From the NCBI GenBank assembly GCA_035561135.1, contig DATMYA010000008.1:670373-734372 (forward strand): DNA of 64,000 nucleotides, written 5' to 3'. The notes under the pieces are model-generated. The model did no database searches and had not been told where the DNA came from. It was given only the letters and a program-made list of their open reading frames with translations. A program made the position numbers and the translations under genes. Origin of the DNA: Clostridia bacterium. Its GTDB lineage: Bacteria > Acidobacteriota > Terriglobia > Terriglobales > Acidobacteriaceae. Shown piece by piece: positions 36,167-45,308 of this stretch (positions within the stretch are counted from its first letter, which is position 1; the number at the start of each line of letters is the position of its first letter).

Positions 36167-36195
36167 CCTGGGATTGGTCGATCACCAATCCCAGG
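36167..36195 (+). other. Hairpin 2 before the CHAT gene
   Basis: CCTGGGATTGGT-CGATC-ACCAATCCCAGG has a perfect 12-bp stem and lies 82 nt before the CHAT start. It contains the same GGATTGG/CCAATCC words as hairpin 1, so the two could swap partners in RNA or could both be bound as DNA operators. Confidence 0.7.
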
Positions 36196-36277
36196 AAGCC
36201 CCAACCTGCCCAAAACCATCCGCTATTGCCTTCTTCCACAAAAGATCCTATCGTTTGTCGCTGATTCAACCAACCAT

Positions 36278-38791
36278 ATGGCTAGCCGTTTACTACACGC
36301 GATTTGTGTGCGAACACAGCGCATCCCTTTGCCTCCGGTCGGAACTGTAATTGTTTGCGCTCTGTTGGGGTTGGCCGGATGTAATCGCCTTTCCCAGAGA
36401 AACCCAGAAGCGCTTTTCCACGAGGCGCGAGCGACATTCGAACGTGGCGAACTACCGCAGGCGTTCCTGCTAGCCGACCAAGGCTGGACTAAATTCCAGT
36501 ACAGCAATCCTGATTCAGCGTGGCGCTTCCGCGTTCTCAAAGCCGAAACACTCATCTGGCAAGGCAAGAGCAAGGAATCCATCGCTCTGCTCGAAGAAAA
36601 TCTGCCTGTGTCACTCGCATCGGACGAAATTTCTATTCGACTGAAAATCACACAGGGAGCAGCCAACTACTATCTCCAGCGGTTTAATGAGGCGGAGAGC
36701 CGCTTGTCAGAGGCTCAGCAACTCGCAACCGCCAGGCATCCCGATTTGCTTGCCGATGTGAATTTGGCGCAGGGGGCTCTTTCGATTCTGCGAAATGACC
36801 TACCCGCTGGTGAGCGCCACCTGTTGCGCTCGCTTGCAATCGCACGAGACCGCAATAAACAATTTGTTCAGGCGAATGCTCTTGGAAGTCTCGGCGTGAT
36901 TGCGCTGAGGCGTCAGCACTATGACCAAGCCATCGACTGGCTGACCCAGTCCCGCAATATTTCTGAAAAGCTAGGTAACAAAACACAAACATCGAAAACG
37001 CTCGGCAACCTCGGCTGGTGCTATTTCAAGATGGGTGACACCGAAAAAGCGCTGTCGCTCTTTACCGAATCCGAATCGCTTGCCGCGCAGCTCGGGCTTC
37101 TAAAAGACCAACTCCTCTGGCTCACCAACATCGGCAGCATCCACTACGAGCAGCGTGAATACGCCGAGGCCGCGAACTACTACCGGCGGGCGCTGGAGAT
37201 TGCCCGAAAGCTGGAGAACAAGAGTGCCGCCTCGATTGCCCTGAGCAATCTTGCCGCGACCGCGATTGAGACACGCGACTTCGACCGTGCCGAGCAGTAC
37301 AACCGGGAAGCGTTTGAGATGAAGCGTGCGATCGGCGACGCCACGTCGGCACTGTACTCGTCGCAGAACGCGGCGCGCATCGCAGCCGGTCGCAACGACC
37401 GTGCCGGCGCTATCAGGATGCTGCAGCGCGTCGTACACGAAGCCGGTGAGAACGTGTCGCTCAGGTGGGAGGCGCAGGCCGAACTGGGAAATCTATACGC
37501 GGCCCAGCGAAACACTGCACGCGCTGATGCACAGTTTCGGACGGCCCTCAGGACCATCGACAGCGCGCGTTCGGGGATCAAGAAAGAAGAGCAGCGCCTG
37601 TCGTTTCTCGGCAGCGCCAAGCGCTTCTACAACGACTACATCGATTTCCTCATCGCCAACCATCGGACCGAAGAGGCGCTAAGGGTCGCCGAACACAGTC
37701 GTGCGCGCACGTTAGCGGAAGGACTTGGACTGGACGCCGATCCGAAAGCGACGGCTTTCAAACCCGTCCTCGTCGCCGGCAAGCATAAGGCAGTTCTGCT
37801 GTACTACTGGCTGAAGCCCGGTCAGTCATATCTCTGGGCCGTGTCGCCGTCGCGGACCGAGTTGTTCCGGCTGCCATCCGACACCGACATCATCACCAAG
37901 CTACAGGATTACCGCAATGTGCTGATGGGTCCGCGCGACGTTCGTGAAGCAGCCAATACGACAGGGCAGGAGCTCTATAACGTTCTCGTCGCGCCCGCTC
38001 AGAAACTGCTCGCCCCCGGCTCGCGGGTCATCGTACTCGCCGACGGACCGCTGCACGCGCTGAACTTCGAAACCCTTCTCGTGCCGGGACAGCAGCTTCA
38101 TTACTGGATCGAGGATGCGGTCATTACCAATGGCAGTTCGATCGCGCTGCTCGCGGCTCCGGCGCGCAAGCATCCCTCGCGTGCGAAAAATCTTCTTCTC
38201 ATCGGCGATCCGAAGTACACGGAGAGCGAGTTCCCACCGCTTCCGCAGGCCGCCCAGGAACTGAAGCGCGTCGAAGAGCACTTCGCGCCCGAACTGCGCC
38301 TGGTCCTTGCCGCCGGCGAGGCAAAGCCACGAGCATACGCGGCGAGCAATGCCGGTGCGTATTCGTATATTCATTTTGTCGCGCACGCCACGGCGAGCCG
38401 CACGAGTCCGCTGGATTCCAGCATCATTCTCTCGAAGGACGGCGACAACTCGAAGCTGTACGCGCGCGACATCATGCAGCAGCCGCTCTCGGCGGACCTG
38501 GTGACGATCTCGGCCTGCCATGGCGCCGGCACTCGCGCCTACTCGGGCGAGGGACTTGTTGGATTGTCCTGGGCGTTCCTGCGCGCTGGCGCCCATCACG
38601 TCATTGCCGCCCTCTGGGAAGTGAACGATGCCTCGACTCCTCAGTTGATGGATGGACTCTATTCCGAGATGGGCAAGGGCAAAGACCCAGCAACTGCCCT
38701 GCGCTCAGCTAAGCTGGCAATGCTGCACTCCAATTCCGTCTATCGCCGCCCGTTCTATTGGGCGCCCTTCCAGCTTTATTCCGGGTCGTAA
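36278..38791 (+). CDS. TPR-CHAT lipoprotein, caspase-like protease
   Basis: An 837-residue protein. The N-terminus ends in LLGLAGC, a good lipobox, so the protein is predicted to be lipid-anchored after secretion. Residues ~45-430 are TPR repeats (NALGSLGVIALRRQHYDQAIDWLTQS, LGNLGWCYFKMGDTEKALSLF). Residues ~530-835 are the CHAT domain, a caspase/separase-clan protease, with the catalytic pair His703 (HFVAH) and Cys747 (ISACHGAG) both present. The ending FYWAPFQLYSG is typical of CHAT. The TPRs are probably the sensing or substrate-binding part. It is the last gene of the sigma/anti-sigma cluster. No clear ribosome binding site precedes the ATG. Confidence 0.88.
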   Translation: MASRLLHAICVRTQRIPLPPVGTVIVCALLGLAGCNRLSQRNPEALFHEARATFERGELPQAFLLADQGWTKFQYSNPDSAWRFRVLKAETLIWQGKSKESIALLEENLPVSLASDEISIRLKITQGAANYYLQRFNEAESRLSEAQQLATARHPDLLADVNLAQGALSILRNDLPAGERHLLRSLAIARDRNKQFVQANALGSLGVIALRRQHYDQAIDWLTQSRNISEKLGNKTQTSKTLGNLGWCYFKMGDTEKALSLFTESESLAAQLGLLKDQLLWLTNIGSIHYEQREYAEAANYYRRALEIARKLENKSAASIALSNLAATAIETRDFDRAEQYNREAFEMKRAIGDATSALYSSQNAARIAAGRNDRAGAIRMLQRVVHEAGENVSLRWEAQAELGNLYAAQRNTARADAQFRTALRTIDSARSGIKKEEQRLSFLGSAKRFYNDYIDFLIANHRTEEALRVAEHSRARTLAEGLGLDADPKATAFKPVLVAGKHKAVLLYYWLKPGQSYLWAVSPSRTELFRLPSDTDIITKLQDYRNVLMGPRDVREAANTTGQELYNVLVAPAQKLLAPGSRVIVLADGPLHALNFETLLVPGQQLHYWIEDAVITNGSSIALLAAPARKHPSRAKNLLLIGDPKYTESEFPPLPQAAQELKRVEEHFAPELRLVLAAGEAKPRAYAASNAGAYSYIHFVAHATASRTSPLDSSIILSKDGDNSKLYARDIMQQPLSADLVTISACHGAGTRAYSGEGLVGLSWAFLRAGAHHVIAALWEVNDASTPQLMDGLYSEMGKGKDPATALRSAKLAMLHSNSVYRRPFYWAPFQLYSGS

Positions 38792-39123
38792 GCGGCTGAA
38801 TGAGAATAGGTCAGCATAAAAAGTCGAAACGACGTGCAAGGTCTAGCTGCTGAGGTACTCTCCTTACCCAGCATGAAAAAAATTCACTTTTCCTGAAACG
38901 TTTTGGTGTGCAGGTGCACTACTGACTGTAAGGGAATGCTGGCGGGTTGTGTTCCTGAAGTTGAGAACGCCTGACCAGATAGACGGGACTGGTGTGCTGG
39001 CTTGGGGGAGGCAGCGTGCCGGTCCCGAACTATTGCCAGCGTGCAATAACATTTCCTCGCGATGTCGATTCTGCCTCCGCAAAAGCGGCCGCCAAGGCGG
39101 CAGTCCTGAGCCCACGACCTCAG
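38792..39123. other. Intergenic stretch, no gene
   Basis: This 332-bp gap between convergent genes has no credible ORF. Near 39085-39120 it holds a GCCGCCAAGGCGGC hairpin and the words AGTCCTGAGCCCA(C)GAC, which recur at about 55176-55193. Confidence 0.55.
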
Positions 39124-39594
39124 TTAGCTTGCGATGATGGTCCTCTGCGTACGTTGTTCGAATGCGGCTTTCACGTGTGGCTGCACAAGGTACCAGATAA
39201 TCAGGGCGTCGATGCCGAACATGACGACGCTCCACAAAACGCCGAAGATATGGAAGTGAATGAGCGACACGAGCAGTCTCGCTGCATTCGAAACGGCTCC
39301 AATCGCGGCGAAGACGATGCTGATGATGCGCGCCCAGTTCATCAGCGAAAACAGTCCCCAGCCCAGTACGGCTGATATACCGGCAAGAACAAAGAACACC
39401 GCGCTCCCCAATCCTCCGAGCAGCAGGCCGAGTCCGAGTCCGCCAGCCATGGAGTGTTCGCCGGCCGCCGTGCCTCCGAGAACGGCTCCGACCATGCCGC
39501 CTCCGAGGAGCAGACCACCGCTGATCAAGAGAAGAAAAGCCGCCGAGATGAAGTGGAGAATTGCCAGTACCGTCACGCCCGTAGGCCTCTGCAT
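39124..39594 (-). CDS. Four-helix membrane protein, unknown
   Basis: A 156-residue inner-membrane protein with four hydrophobic segments (VTVLAILHFISAAFLLLIS; LGLGLLLGGLGSAVFFVLAG; WARIISIVFAAIGAV; VLWSVVMFGIDALIIWYLV), a Gly-rich loop between the first two, and a short basic C-terminus. Such proteins are common and functionally unassigned. GGAGG lies upstream of the ATG. Confidence 0.75.
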   Translation of the reverse strand: MQRPTGVTVLAILHFISAAFLLLISGGLLLGGGMVGAVLGGTAAGEHSMAGGLGLGLLLGGLGSAVFFVLAGISAVLGWGLFSLMNWARIISIVFAAIGAVSNAARLLVSLIHFHIFGVLWSVVMFGIDALIIWYLVQPHVKAAFEQRTQRTIIAS

Positions 39595-39745
39595 ATCGAT
39601 CCCTCCGATTGTCTCCGCTCAACGGCGACGCTGGGCGCGTACGCTAGTCCAACTGAAAAACCATGTCAAGTGAAGATTGCGGGGCACGGCGGGTGCTTTG
39701 CCAGGTTGTGGGCCAACAATGCGCTTCCGTCGTGAAATCGGCAGT

Positions 39746-39751
39746 TATACT
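39746..39751 (+). promoter_or_regulatory. Possible -10 element of the trp supra-operon
   Basis: TATACT ends 14 nt before the trpC ATG, so transcription would begin only about 7 nt upstream and the message would have almost no leader. No ribosome binding site is visible before trpC, which fits a short-leader transcript. No attenuator or T-box was seen. Confidence 0.4.
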
Positions 39752-39765
39752 GAAATGAACAACCT

Positions 39766-40575
39766 ATGCCAGTGAAACTTGAAGAAATTGTAGCGGCAGT
39801 TCGCAGCCGCCTGGTTGAAGCGAAAAGCACCGCCAATATGGCGGGTCTGGAGACACGCGCTGCGGCGCACTCGCCCCGCGGCTTTCGATGCGCACTCGTC
39901 GAAGCTGCGCGCACTCGCGTTGCCGTCATCGCCGAGTTGAAGAAGGCTTCGCCCTCGCGTGGGCTCATCCGCAGTCCCTTTCATGTGGCCGGAATCGCGA
40001 ACCAACTCGAAACAGCCGGTGCTGTCGCGCTTTCGGTACTGACGGAAGAAGATTACTTTCAAGGCTCGCTCGCAAATCTCTGCGAAGCCTCGGCTGCGAC
40101 GGACATGCCATGCCTGCGAAAAGACTTCATAGTCGATGAGTTCCAGTTGCTGGAAGCACGCGCGAACCGTGCGGACGCCGTGCTGCTGATCGTCGCCGCC
40201 TTGAGCCAGGCCGAGCTGATTCGCCTCTCCGTACGTGCCCGCGAACTTCAGTTGGACGTGCTCTGCGAAACGCACGACGCCGAAGAAGTGCAGCGCGCGT
40301 GCGACGCCGGAGCCGACATCATTGGCGTGAACAGCCGCAATCTCCGGACTATGTCTGTGGATCTGCGTACTTTCACGGATCTCGTGGCCAAACTTCCTGC
40401 GAACGCCCTTCGCGTCGCCGAGAGCGGAATCAGGAATGCCGAGGATCTCCAACGCCTCCGCGACGACGGGTATCAGGCGTTCCTCATCGGCGAGCAGCTT
40501 ATGAGCGCCGAGATGCCGGGTGACGAGTTGAAGAAGTTGATTTCTGCGACCGGCGCTGCGGGAGCAAGCCGGTGA
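39766..40575 (+). CDS. trpC: Indole-3-glycerol phosphate synthase
   Basis: It closes CdRP to indole-3-glycerol phosphate in tryptophan synthesis. At 269 residues, TIM-barrel landmarks are AELKKASPSRG (residue ~56), CLRKDFIVDEFQL (~115), VLCETHDAEEV, GVNSRNLRTM and VAESGI (~220). It is the first gene of an eight-gene same-strand run and overlaps trpF by 4 nt (GTGA). Confidence 0.95.
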   Translation: MPVKLEEIVAAVRSRLVEAKSTANMAGLETRAAAHSPRGFRCALVEAARTRVAVIAELKKASPSRGLIRSPFHVAGIANQLETAGAVALSVLTEEDYFQGSLANLCEASAATDMPCLRKDFIVDEFQLLEARANRADAVLLIVAALSQAELIRLSVRARELQLDVLCETHDAEEVQRACDAGADIIGVNSRNLRTMSVDLRTFTDLVAKLPANALRVAESGIRNAEDLQRLRDDGYQAFLIGEQLMSAEMPGDELKKLISATGAAGASR

Positions 40576-41243
40576 CCTGGGTGAAATTGTGCGCCATGAC
40601 GAACGCCGACGACGCGCGTGCCGCCGTGCGCGCCGGCGCGGACGCCGTCGGCCTGATCTTCGCGCCCAGCACGCGCCGCATCGACGTAGCCACGGCTGCC
40701 GCGATCACGGCGGAATTACCGCCGCATATCGAGAAGGTCGGCGTGTTCTCGAACGAGCGAGCCGACGTTATCCGCAACGTGGCGCAGCGCGCCGGACTCA
40801 CGGCCGTGCAGTTGCACGGCGATGAGGACGCACAGTTCGCGCGCGAGTTGTTTACGAAACGTACGAATGCGCAACCGCAGACGCTGAAAATCATCAAGAC
40901 AGTTCACGTCGTGGACGGAATGGAATCCGTTGTACGTGAGTTTGCGGAAGGCAGCGGCGTGGATACAGTACTGCTTGACTCCGTTACCTCGAAAACACGC
41001 GGCGGGACCGGAACAACATTCGACTGGCAGCAGGTCGCGGAACTTCTCGCGGGCGTCTCCGTGCACGTTCGTGTCATTGTCGCCGGCGGGTTGCGGCCTG
41101 AAAATGTGAGCGCTGCAATCTCGATCTTGCGCCCTTGGGGTGTAGATGTAGCAAGCGGGGTCGAGCGCGAACCCGGCAAGAAAGATTTCGAAAAGATGAA
41201 CGCCTTTGTCGACGCAGTGCGACAGGCAGAGAAGAGAAGCTGA
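40572..41243 (+). CDS. trpF: Phosphoribosylanthranilate isomerase
   Basis: It converts phosphoribosylanthranilate to CdRP. The 223-residue barrel starts at GTG 40572, overlapping the trpC stop, and has KLCAMTNADDA (catalytic Cys near the N-terminus), VGLIFAPSTRR, VQLHGDE and VIVAGGLRPENVSAA. The overlap implies translational coupling with trpC. trpB begins 4 nt after its stop. Confidence 0.94.
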   Translation: MTWVKLCAMTNADDARAAVRAGADAVGLIFAPSTRRIDVATAAAITAELPPHIEKVGVFSNERADVIRNVAQRAGLTAVQLHGDEDAQFARELFTKRTNAQPQTLKIIKTVHVVDGMESVVREFAEGSGVDTVLLDSVTSKTRGGTGTTFDWQQVAELLAGVSVHVRVIVAGGLRPENVSAAISILRPWGVDVASGVEREPGKKDFEKMNAFVDAVRQAEKRS

Positions 41244-41247
41244 CTGA

Positions 41248-42519
41248 ATGGCTGTGCGCGAATCGAAAACGGCTGTTAAACGCACGAAGAAGAAGCCTGA
41301 GACAAACCGCAAAGCGAAGCTCGCGCCACGTGCCGCGAAGGTCTCCGCCACCGCTGGGCGCTTCGGAGCGTACGGCGGGCGCTACGTGCCGGAAACGCTC
41401 ATGGCGGCGCTACAGGAATTGGAACAAGCCTACGAGCGCGCCAAACACGACCGCAGCTTTCAGGATGAGTTGCAGCGGCTGTTACGTGAATACGCGGGGC
41501 GTCCCACGGCTTTATCCTTCGCCGCGAACCTGACCCGAAAACTTGGCGGGGCGAAGATATACCTGAAGCGCGAAGACCTTCTGCACACCGGCGCGCACAA
41601 GATCAACAACTGCCTCGGACAGGGACTGCTCGCGCGCCGCATGGGCAAGCATCGCATCATCGCCGAAACCGGCGCTGGCCAGCACGGTGTCGCCACCGCG
41701 ACCGTCTGTGCTCTCATGGGTATGGAGTGCGTGGTCTACATGGGCACGGAGGACATGCGCCGCCAGGAACTGAACGTATTTCGCATGAGATTACTGGGTG
41801 CGGAAGTGCGCGGCGTCGAGTCTGGATCGCGCACGCTGAAGGACGCTATCAACGAAGCCATGCGTGACTGGGTCACGAACGTGAGCAGTACGCATTACCT
41901 TCTGGGCAGCGTGCTTGGTGCACATCCGTACCCTATGATGGTGCGCGATTTCCATCGCATCATTGGGCAGGAAGCGCGCGAGCAGATTATGAATGCCGAA
42001 GGCAAGCTGCCGACGGCAATCATCGCGTGCGTTGGTGGAGGCTCCAACGCCATTGGCGTGTTCTACGATTTCATCGGCGAAAAGCGCGTGCAACTGATCG
42101 GAGTGGAAGCGGGCGGACGCGGCAAGGCGCTTGGCGAACATGCTGCTCGAATGAGCGGAGGAGCGCCAGGCGTTCTGCAGGGGACATACTCCTACGTGCT
42201 ACAGGACGATGCCGGACAGATTGCCGCAACACACTCGGTTTCCGCCGGCCTTGACTATGCGGCGATCGGTCCTGAACACGCGATGCTCGCGGACACCGGC
42301 CGGGCGGAGTATGTTTCCGCCAGCGACGACGAAGCGCTTGCGGCCTGTAGTCTGCTGGCGCGGACGGAGGGAATCATTCCTGCGCTGGAGTCATCGCACG
42401 CCGTTGCCGAGTGCGTGAAGCGCGCGCCGAGGATGAGGAAGACGGACATCATTATCGTGAACGTCAGCGGCCGTGGCGACAAGGACATTGGAATCCTGCG
42501 CGAGAAGCTGAAATTCTGA
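41248..42519 (+). CDS. trpB: Tryptophan synthase beta chain
   Basis: A PLP enzyme joining indole and serine. Residues 1-35 are a Lys/Ala-rich extension ([19 protein letters not shown]) not found in most TrpB. The core then follows with [31 protein letters not shown] (PLP Lys in HTGAHK), [18 protein letters not shown] (phosphate clamp) and [16 protein letters not shown]. Total length is 423. The alpha subunit gene follows after an interposed lipoprotein gene. Confidence 0.95.
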   Translation: MAVRESKTAVKRTKKKPETNRKAKLAPRAAKVSATAGRFGAYGGRYVPETLMAALQELEQAYERAKHDRSFQDELQRLLREYAGRPTALSFAANLTRKLGGAKIYLKREDLLHTGAHKINNCLGQGLLARRMGKHRIIAETGAGQHGVATATVCALMGMECVVYMGTEDMRRQELNVFRMRLLGAEVRGVESGSRTLKDAINEAMRDWVTNVSSTHYLLGSVLGAHPYPMMVRDFHRIIGQEAREQIMNAEGKLPTAIIACVGGGSNAIGVFYDFIGEKRVQLIGVEAGGRGKALGEHAARMSGGAPGVLQGTYSYVLQDDAGQIAATHSVSAGLDYAAIGPEHAMLADTGRAEYVSASDDEALAACSLLARTEGIIPALESSHAVAECVKRAPRMRKTDIIIVNVSGRGDKDIGILREKLKF

Positions 42520-42549
42520 GCGGTGGCGCTGTATGAAAGAGCGAGTGTC

Positions 42550-43065
42550 ATGAATCGCAGAGCGTACGTTGTTGCAATCGTGTTAGTGCTGTTGCTGGGC
42601 GCGTGCCGCAGGGAAGGCGAGCACAAACCATCAAAACTTATCGCTCCGTTATACAGCGGACAGAGCTTGCAGACGGCGCAGCGGGTGCTCGAGTTGGAGG
42701 CCGGTAACTGGGATGTGCTGGAAGACAGGCGTCCGCTCCCCAGCGACAAGCGGCCACCGTTTCGTATCTTTACGATTTCGAAAAAGAACTGGCCGCACAA
42801 CGCAAGCAAGGGCGAGCTGGTCATGACGTTTTTCAATGACCGCCTGATGACGACGCAGTTCTACACTGACAACCTCGAACAGTTTAAGGCGGCACTTCAG
42901 GGCCAGGATTCTCTTATCTTCAGCGAGGCTGGAGACACAAAGATTGAGCCTTCCACGCGTGTGTGGATCGGCAAGGATGCAAGTGGCCGACGCTACGTCG
43001 GATGGATTGACAAAGTACTCCAGCGCGAACACGATGACTGGGTCAGCAAGTACGCACAATCGTAA
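42550..43065 (+). CDS. Lipoprotein of unknown function inside the trp operon
   Basis: A 171-residue protein. The N-terminal hydrophobic segment ends in LLLGAC, a lipobox, so it should be anchored in a membrane. The mature part (PLYSGQSLQTAQRVLELEAGNW, PFRIFTISKKNW, ELVMTFFNDRLMTTQFYT) is a mixed alpha/beta domain resembling small secreted modules of unknown role. The ATG at 42550 is chosen because it starts the signal; the frame is open back to 42523. It sits 30 nt after trpB and 13 nt before trpA, so it is co-transcribed, which is unusual. Confidence 0.72.
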   Translation: MNRRAYVVAIVLVLLLGACRREGEHKPSKLIAPLYSGQSLQTAQRVLELEAGNWDVLEDRRPLPSDKRPPFRIFTISKKNWPHNASKGELVMTFFNDRLMTTQFYTDNLEQFKAALQGQDSLIFSEAGDTKIEPSTRVWIGKDASGRRYVGWIDKVLQREHDDWVSKYAQS

Positions 43066-43078
43066 TTTATAAATTTTT

Positions 43079-43879
43079 ATGGCCATGGAATTTGCAAACC
43101 GTCCGGGACTTGTCGTTTATCTGACTTGTGGTGATCCATCGGTAAAGGCGACGCGCGACATCGCGCTGGCTGCCATTGGAGCCGGTGCAGACATCATCGA
43201 ACTTGGCGTTCCGTTCAGCGACCCCGTCGCGGACGGTCCCGTCATTCAGCGCGCCAGTGAGCGTGCGATTACGAAGAAGACGACGCTCGCTGACGTACTG
43301 CAGATTGCGCGCGAGATACGCGAGCGCTCCAGAGCCGGGTTGATCGTCTTCTCCTACATGAACCCCATCATGCGCTACGGAGTGGAACGCTTCTGCCGCG
43401 ACGCGCGCGAGGCAGGGGTTGATGGCGCGCTCGTCACCGACTTGCCGATTGAGGAAGCTGGCGACTACATACGCCACATGCGCGCGCAGTCGCTGGCGAC
43501 GGTATTCCTGGCGTCGCCCACCAGCCCTGACGATCGCCTGCACAGCATCGCCAACGCCAGCACTGGATTTGTTTACGCCGTCTCGCGCACGGGAGTGACC
43601 GGTACGCAGAAGGAACTGACCGGTGATGCTGAGGGCCTGGTTGCTCGTCTACGCAAGTTCACCGGCCTTCCCATCGCAGTCGGTTTCGGAATTTCGACGG
43701 CGGAGCAATTCACGTCCGTTGGACGCTTTGCGGATGCGGCTGTAGTCGGTTCGGCCATCGTGCAAACCATCGAACGCAATCCGGACGAGCCAGCGGAAGC
43801 GGTCGCGTCATTCGTACACCGTCTTGTCAGCTCGCGCCGGCGCTGGGGAGCGACACCGGCTGGCGCTTCGGCATTGTAA
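43079..43879 (+). CDS. trpA: Tryptophan synthase alpha chain
   Basis: It cleaves indole-3-glycerol phosphate and channels indole to TrpB. The 266-residue barrel has YLTCGDPS, IIELGVPFSDPVADGPVIQ (catalytic Glu), FSYMNPIMRYG, VTDLPIEEAGDY (catalytic Asp) and SRTGVTG. The N-terminal region is shorter than in enteric TrpA. The C-terminus is basic and Ala-rich. It is 37 nt upstream of aroQ. Confidence 0.94.
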   Translation: MAMEFANRPGLVVYLTCGDPSVKATRDIALAAIGAGADIIELGVPFSDPVADGPVIQRASERAITKKTTLADVLQIAREIRERSRAGLIVFSYMNPIMRYGVERFCRDAREAGVDGALVTDLPIEEAGDYIRHMRAQSLATVFLASPTSPDDRLHSIANASTGFVYAVSRTGVTGTQKELTGDAEGLVARLRKFTGLPIAVGFGISTAEQFTSVGRFADAAVVGSAIVQTIERNPDEPAEAVASFVHRLVSSRRRWGATPAGASAL

Positions 43880-43916
43880 AATCAAACGTGAGACGGAGTT
43901 CGCAACGACAGCAGCG

Positions 43917-44231
43917 ATGGACATCAACGGCTGGCGCAAGAAGATCGATGAAGTTGACGCACGACTCGTGGAGTTACTGAACGAACGCGCCAAAGCTGCG
44001 CGCGAGATCGGTCGACTGAAGCGGCAGACGCAGGCGCGCATCTATGAACCTGACCGTGAGAAGATCATCTTCGAGAACGTGCAACGCGCAAATCGCGGCC
44101 CGCTCGTTGATTCCGAACTTAAGCAGGTTTACGAGCGCATCATCGACGTAATGCGCAACATTCAAACGCAAGAGATTGGTGCGAAAGTGCCCAATGTATC
44201 GGGTGAAACCGAGCTGGATCCGCAGGACTGA
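43917..44231 (+). CDS. aroQ: Chorismate mutase, AroQ class
   Basis: It converts chorismate to prephenate. The 104-residue all-helical protein shows WRKKIDEVDARLVELLNERAKAAREIGRLKR, then IYEPDREKIIFENVQRANRGPLVDSELKQVYERII. These place Arg, Lys, Glu and Gln of the AroQ active site. The ATG at 43917 is the only sensible start; longer readings run into trpA. Free-standing CM followed by DAHP synthase and prephenate dehydrogenase keeps the tyrosine/phenylalanine branch together. Confidence 0.92.
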   Translation: MDINGWRKKIDEVDARLVELLNERAKAAREIGRLKRQTQARIYEPDREKIIFENVQRANRGPLVDSELKQVYERIIDVMRNIQTQEIGAKVPNVSGETELDPQD

Positions 44232-44261
44232 GTTCGCGCAAGCGCGCGAGAACAAAACAGC

Positions 44262-45281
44262 ATGATCGTAGCGATGGCAGATTCGGCGAGTGAGGATCAG
44301 ATCCAGCATGTGATCGACACCCTGGTCGAGCTGGGCCTCACGGTGCACCGCAGCACCGGCGTGCGTCAGACGGTGCTGGGCGTGGTTGGCGCGCGCGTCG
44401 ACTTCGACATGCGGATGCTGGAGTTGCTGCCGGGCGTACAGGAAGTGCACCGCATCTCATCGCCATACAAGTTGGCGGGACGCAGCTTCCGTCCCGAAGG
44501 CACGCGTGTGCGGTTTGCGAACGGAGTCGAAATTGGTGGCGAGTCCGTGGTCGTCATGGCCGGACCGTGTTCGGTGGAGTCGCGCGAGCAGATCTTTGCG
44601 TCAGCGGAGCTGGTGAGCCGGAACGGCGCGCGCGTATTACGAGGAGGCGCGTTCAAACCTCGCTCATCGCCCTATGCCTTCCAGGGCCTGGGGCTCGAAG
44701 GCTTGAAGTTGCTGCGCGAAGCGGCGGACGCGCACGGGCTCCTGGCCATCAGCGAAGTCATGGAGATTTCGCAGATCGACACCATGCTGTCGTACGTCGA
44801 CATTCTCCAGGTAGGCGCGCGGAATATGCAGAACTTCAATCTGCTGCGGGAGCTCGGCAACGTGCGCAAGCCCGTGCTTTTGAAGCGCGGCATCGCCGCA
44901 ACGATCGAGGAGCTTCTACTCTCATCCGAGTACATCCTCGCTGGTGGCAACTACGACGTCATTCTGTGCGAACGCGGCATTCGCACGTTTGAAACTTACA
45001 CGCGCAACACGATGGACATTTCGGCTATCCCCATCGTTCATAAACTCTCTCACCTGCCCATGACGGCCGATCCCTCGCATGGCACCGGGCGTCGCGATAA
45101 GGTTGCTCCTATGGCGCGTGCTTCCGTCGCAGCCGGAGCCGATGCGCTGCTCATCGAGGTGCATCCCGCGCCCGACAAGGCCCTCAGCGACGGCGCGCAA
45201 TCACTCTATCCCGAGCAGTTCAGCGAACTCATGCAGCAGTTGCGCATCATCGCTCCCGCAGTCGAACGCACCATCGCTTAA
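44262..45281 (+). CDS. aroF: 3-deoxy-7-phosphoheptulonate (DAHP) synthase
   Basis: The first step of aromatic synthesis, joining PEP and erythrose 4-phosphate. Residues 1-70 form a ferredoxin-like regulatory domain (IQHVIDTLVELGLTVHRSTG). The KDO8PS-type barrel follows: MAGPCSVESREQIF, RGGAFKPRSSPYAFQGLG, LLKRGIAATIEE and SHLPMTADPSHGTGRR (metal-binding His/Asp). This subfamily is often regulated through association with chorismate mutase, and aroQ lies immediately upstream. It is followed directly by tyrA. Confidence 0.95.
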   Translation: MIVAMADSASEDQIQHVIDTLVELGLTVHRSTGVRQTVLGVVGARVDFDMRMLELLPGVQEVHRISSPYKLAGRSFRPEGTRVRFANGVEIGGESVVVMAGPCSVESREQIFASAELVSRNGARVLRGGAFKPRSSPYAFQGLGLEGLKLLREAADAHGLLAISEVMEISQIDTMLSYVDILQVGARNMQNFNLLRELGNVRKPVLLKRGIAATIEELLLSSEYILAGGNYDVILCERGIRTFETYTRNTMDISAIPIVHKLSHLPMTADPSHGTGRRDKVAPMARASVAAGADALLIEVHPAPDKALSDGAQSLYPEQFSELMQQLRIIAPAVERTIA

Positions 45282-45308
45282 GTGTCTTCGCGCACGTACA
45301 ATCTTCAG

